Positions 61,975-64,000 of a stretch of DNA of 64,000 nt are shown here, piece by piece. A program made the translations under genes and the position numbers. The stretch is from Pseudopyrenochaeta lycopersici (Eukaryota; Ascomycota; Dothideomycetes; Pleosporales; Pseudopyrenochaetaceae), in the NCBI GenBank assembly GCA_003313425.1, contig NHZP01000073.1:1-64000 (forward strand), in the 5' to 3' direction. Position 1 is the first letter of the stretch; each line of letters begins with the position of its first letter. The notes beneath the pieces were generated by a model. The model had not been told where the DNA came from and did no database searches. It saw only the letters and a list, made by a program, of their open reading frames with translations.

Positions 61975-62400
61975 TTAATAGGCGTGTGGTTTGGAGAACT
62001 TGTGGACTTCCATCTCCTATAAATTGGTCAATGAATGTCCTCCAGTATTAGTGCAGTGTGACCTACCATTTTGAAGCTATTCAGCTCTACCTTGATTTGT
62101 TGCGCAAGCATAGGAGCGAGCCTACTGTATGTAGCAATGTCTCCTCGACGGTCATAGTCAGAACTGGGCCACGCATCATAGAACTGAATGCAAGAGCTGA
62201 ACGTAACATTCTTCGAGGTGCCATGCGGTGTAGCCTGGGGGCTCATTCTAGGGGTCAATATACGCAGCGGGCGTCCAAAGTAATCTTCACCATATATGTC
62301 GACCGGACGAGCACTGTCATCGTTGGGAGTGCTTGGGGCGCTAGATTTTGGAGTGTCGCTCGGAAGCTGAATGGAGCTGGCACCTGTGCCTAGCTCGCAG
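61975..62400 (-). pseudogene. Bni4-like protein, C-terminal fragment
   Basis: The exon from about 62,400 to 62,067 encodes DIYGEDYFGRPLRILTPRMS, TSKNVTFSSCIQFYDAWPSS, DYDRRGDIATYSRLAPMLAQ and QIKVELNSFKM. A 50-bp intron (62,017-62,066, GTAGGT...TTATAG) joins EMEVHKFSKPHAY and a stop at 61,975. In Bni4 homologues a PP1-binding RVxF-type motif (here KNVTF) is followed by 'LTxxxxxxIxxELNxxK..EMxVHexS'. Bni4 targets protein phosphatase 1 and chitin synthase III to the bud neck or septum. Only the last 110 or so residues survive; the usual THFF terminus is lost. Confidence 0.5.
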
Positions 62401-62499
62401 TTAGCTCAATTCGGTCAATTGTAGCTTTGCCACTTACGCTTGAGGATACCCTTTTTTGCTGATGCATACACCTCAGCTCGTTCTCGGTATCCACCATTG

Positions 62500-62637
62500 G
62501 CGAGAGTGCTGGACAGGCAGGGAAAGTACGAAGAGGCCGAGGCGATGAACAGATATGAGCTTGGGATCTGCGAGAAGGTGCTTGGGCCTGAGCATCCCGA
62601 AACGCTGACGAGCATGAGCAACTTGCTGATATACTAG
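62500..62637 (+). pseudogene. TPR fragment of an NLR-like protein
   Basis: LARVLDRQGKYEEAEAMNRY followed by ELGICEKVLGPEHPETLTSM and SNLL. This is one kinesin-light-chain-type TPR plus part of the next, the kind found as long arrays at the C-terminus of fungal NLR proteins. Immediately after the stop is an inverted pair of ATACTAGTAT motifs. Nothing of the NB domain is present. Confidence 0.6.
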
Positions 62638-62639
62638 TA

Positions 62640-63859
62640 TTACTTATACTAGTATATCAGGATGTCGCACTTGGGTGTGCTGATGATGATGCATCAGGAA
62701 GAAATCATGATGAGCAGAAAAGTTGTATTGTGTGTGTATTGTGTCTTGGTCTAGTGAACCTGACCCTGCACGTCTTAGATTATATGGCAAGATTACTAAT
62801 GCAGTTTCTTCCTCAGGCTCCCTGAGATGACACCTTGGCCTGCGACACAGGATTATCTTAATCGTTGGACTAGTCCAATACTAGTATAGCAGCCTTGGCA
62901 TTGTTTCGACCCCCGAAAATCTCTACGTCTCCGTCCTGAACACTCCACATATTCGTGTATCTCTCAACTAGCCAGGCGAGCGACCTCCTTTCGCAGTCGT
63001 TTGCTTAGTATGAAGGGAGTTGCACCTTAGTCTTAGATAATCTGTTCCACAGCCAACCTGGTCGCGAGAGTCTGCATTAACATTCACTTTCTGTCGCCCA
63101 GCCTCGACGGAAACCATTAAGACTTGGCCGACGGTAGGCAGTGCGATTGGCCCGTCTGCCACAGGAACACCAGCGACGGACTTGGCCCTAAACAGACGCT
63201 TGATGGACCTATCGCCTTTCTTTAACTTATTACCCATCTTGCGGAGCATGATGGAAGCAGATGATGCAGCCGGGAATATAGATAAGTTAATGGAGGCCCG
63301 CTCCCCATCCTGCTCACTTGATATTTGCCCTTTTGCAACTCTGTGAGCTCTGCAGCACTTCCAAAAGAAAAACCACTGCACAAGCTGGACTTTATACCCC
63401 TCCCTAATCCCTCCTCATGCAACACGGTGAGCTCCTGCATAGCAGGACTAGGAATGGCTTCCATACCATTCTTCGCCGGATGCGGAGGTTCAGTGGGTGA
63501 TATGGAATTCGACAACAGCAAGGGCACATTGATACGTCTTACAGGTGCAGGCATGGTATTTAAAGGACTAGAGGGGCTCATATCAGAAGTTCTCGGAGTA
63601 CCTGATTCCTGCCGATACTAATGATGGTTAGCAATCCCCTTCAGATGTTGCCTTCCGAACGTTGTATGTACCGATGGAGGCCGAGTTGAAGCGCTGGAGG
63701 AAACACTTCCTGCACTGTCTTGCCGCTCACGAATTTGTTTCGAACTGGCGGCTCAAACTCGATGGTGGCCTGACTTCATTGGACGGTCGCTTCGTAGAAG
63801 GAGCGGCGATACTAGAAAAATGTGTAGTTAATACAACGAAGACGAGTGCTACTTCAGCA
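62640..63859. other. Intergenic region with unassigned ORFs
   Basis: Overlapping frames on both strands (63,222-63,581 minus; 63,325-63,621 plus; 62,968-63,381 minus) are of similar length and none shows a domain, so I cannot say which, if any, is coding. Confidence 0.35.
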
Positions 63860-64000
63860 ATGCCGCTGCTTGATCTACCGAATGAGTTGCTCCAAAACAT
63901 ATCAGAATATCTAGAATCCGAGAGAGATATCAACGCCTTTGCGTAAGCCAACCGCCGCCTTTACCGACTGCTAAATAGCTTCTTCTACCATTATAACGTA
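63860..64000 (+). pseudogene. F-box protein, 5' part, with nonsense codon at window edge
   Basis: MPLLDLPNELLQNISEYLES, ERDINAFA, then TAA (63,944-63,946), then in the same frame ANRRLYRLLNSFFYHYN. The LPNELLxxISEYLexExDINAfaqxNRRLYxLLN pattern is the F-box of a large ascomycete ankyrin family; Gln is the usual residue at the stop, so CAA to TAA is likely. The rest of the gene lies beyond the window. GTAAGC at the same place could also act as a splice donor, but conservation across it argues against that. Confidence 0.6.

Noticed and set aside
1..64000. CRISPR array, prokaryotic operon or mobilisable bacterial island
   Set aside because: No direct-repeat/spacer pattern; spliceosomal introns and fungal domains throughout show a eukaryotic chromosome.

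Overview
The window looks like accessory, transposon-rich DNA from a filamentous ascomycete (Pezizomycotina; a Dothideomycete is plausible but not shown). The evidence is short GT-AG introns of about 50-90 bp, Zn2Cys6 and HET domains, three Pth11-like seven-helix receptors, a fungal GH3 beta-glucosidase, and Fot1/pogo, hAT, MULE, copia, gypsy and LINE sequences. Many old copies carry C-to-T type nonsense changes (CAG to TAG, TGG to TAG, CAA to TAA), the pattern expected from repeat-induced point mutation (RIP). No RNA genes or CRISPR arrays were seen.

Region by region. 1-6.2 kb: gene relics (a Fot1 piece, a CorA-like C-terminus, a LINE piece, a ferric-reductase piece, an F-box-like pseudogene) and a minus-strand two-repeat gene with a frameshift. 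7.4-10.7 kb: an intact two-exon gene joining a chromodomain, a Zn2Cys6 finger and a left-handed beta-helix acetyltransferase-like domain. 10.7-20.6 kb: a copia relic, an intact GNAT acetyltransferase, and RIP-degraded Fot1, MULE and hAT relics. 20.8-25.4 kb: a Pth11-like receptor and a GH3 beta-glucosidase with one nonsense codon. 25.7-28.8 kb: a complete hAT element with perfect 20-bp terminal inverted repeats, an 8-bp target duplication and an uninterrupted 850-aa transposase. 29.8-35.5 kb: a second Pth11-like receptor cut in two by a gypsy-type element with identical LTRs. 35.5-44.0 kb: sparse DNA, a pogo relic, a third (spliced) Pth11-like receptor, and a membrane-protein gene with a MITE inside an intron.

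44.0-55.5 kb is a nested stack. An alpha/beta-hydrolase gene holds a 122-bp palindromic mini-element. Its central TA holds two pogo elements placed side by side. The first pogo element in turn contains a full-length LINE (14-bp target duplication) and a solo LTR (5-bp target duplication). 56-64 kb: a large ankyrin-HET gene whose N-terminal segment is joined through an 18-bp minisatellite with a frame break, then fragments of an AT-hook ORF, a DUF1752-like protein, a Bni4-like C-terminus, a TPR protein and, at the right edge, an F-box gene.

The genes do not form a pathway. They belong to the usual accessory repertoire (surface sensing, sugar release, non-self recognition, transcription control) in a region shaped by repeated transposition. 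The best-supported items are the structures of the hAT, the gypsy element and the nested stack. The most unusual protein is the chromodomain-Zn2Cys6-LbH fusion.
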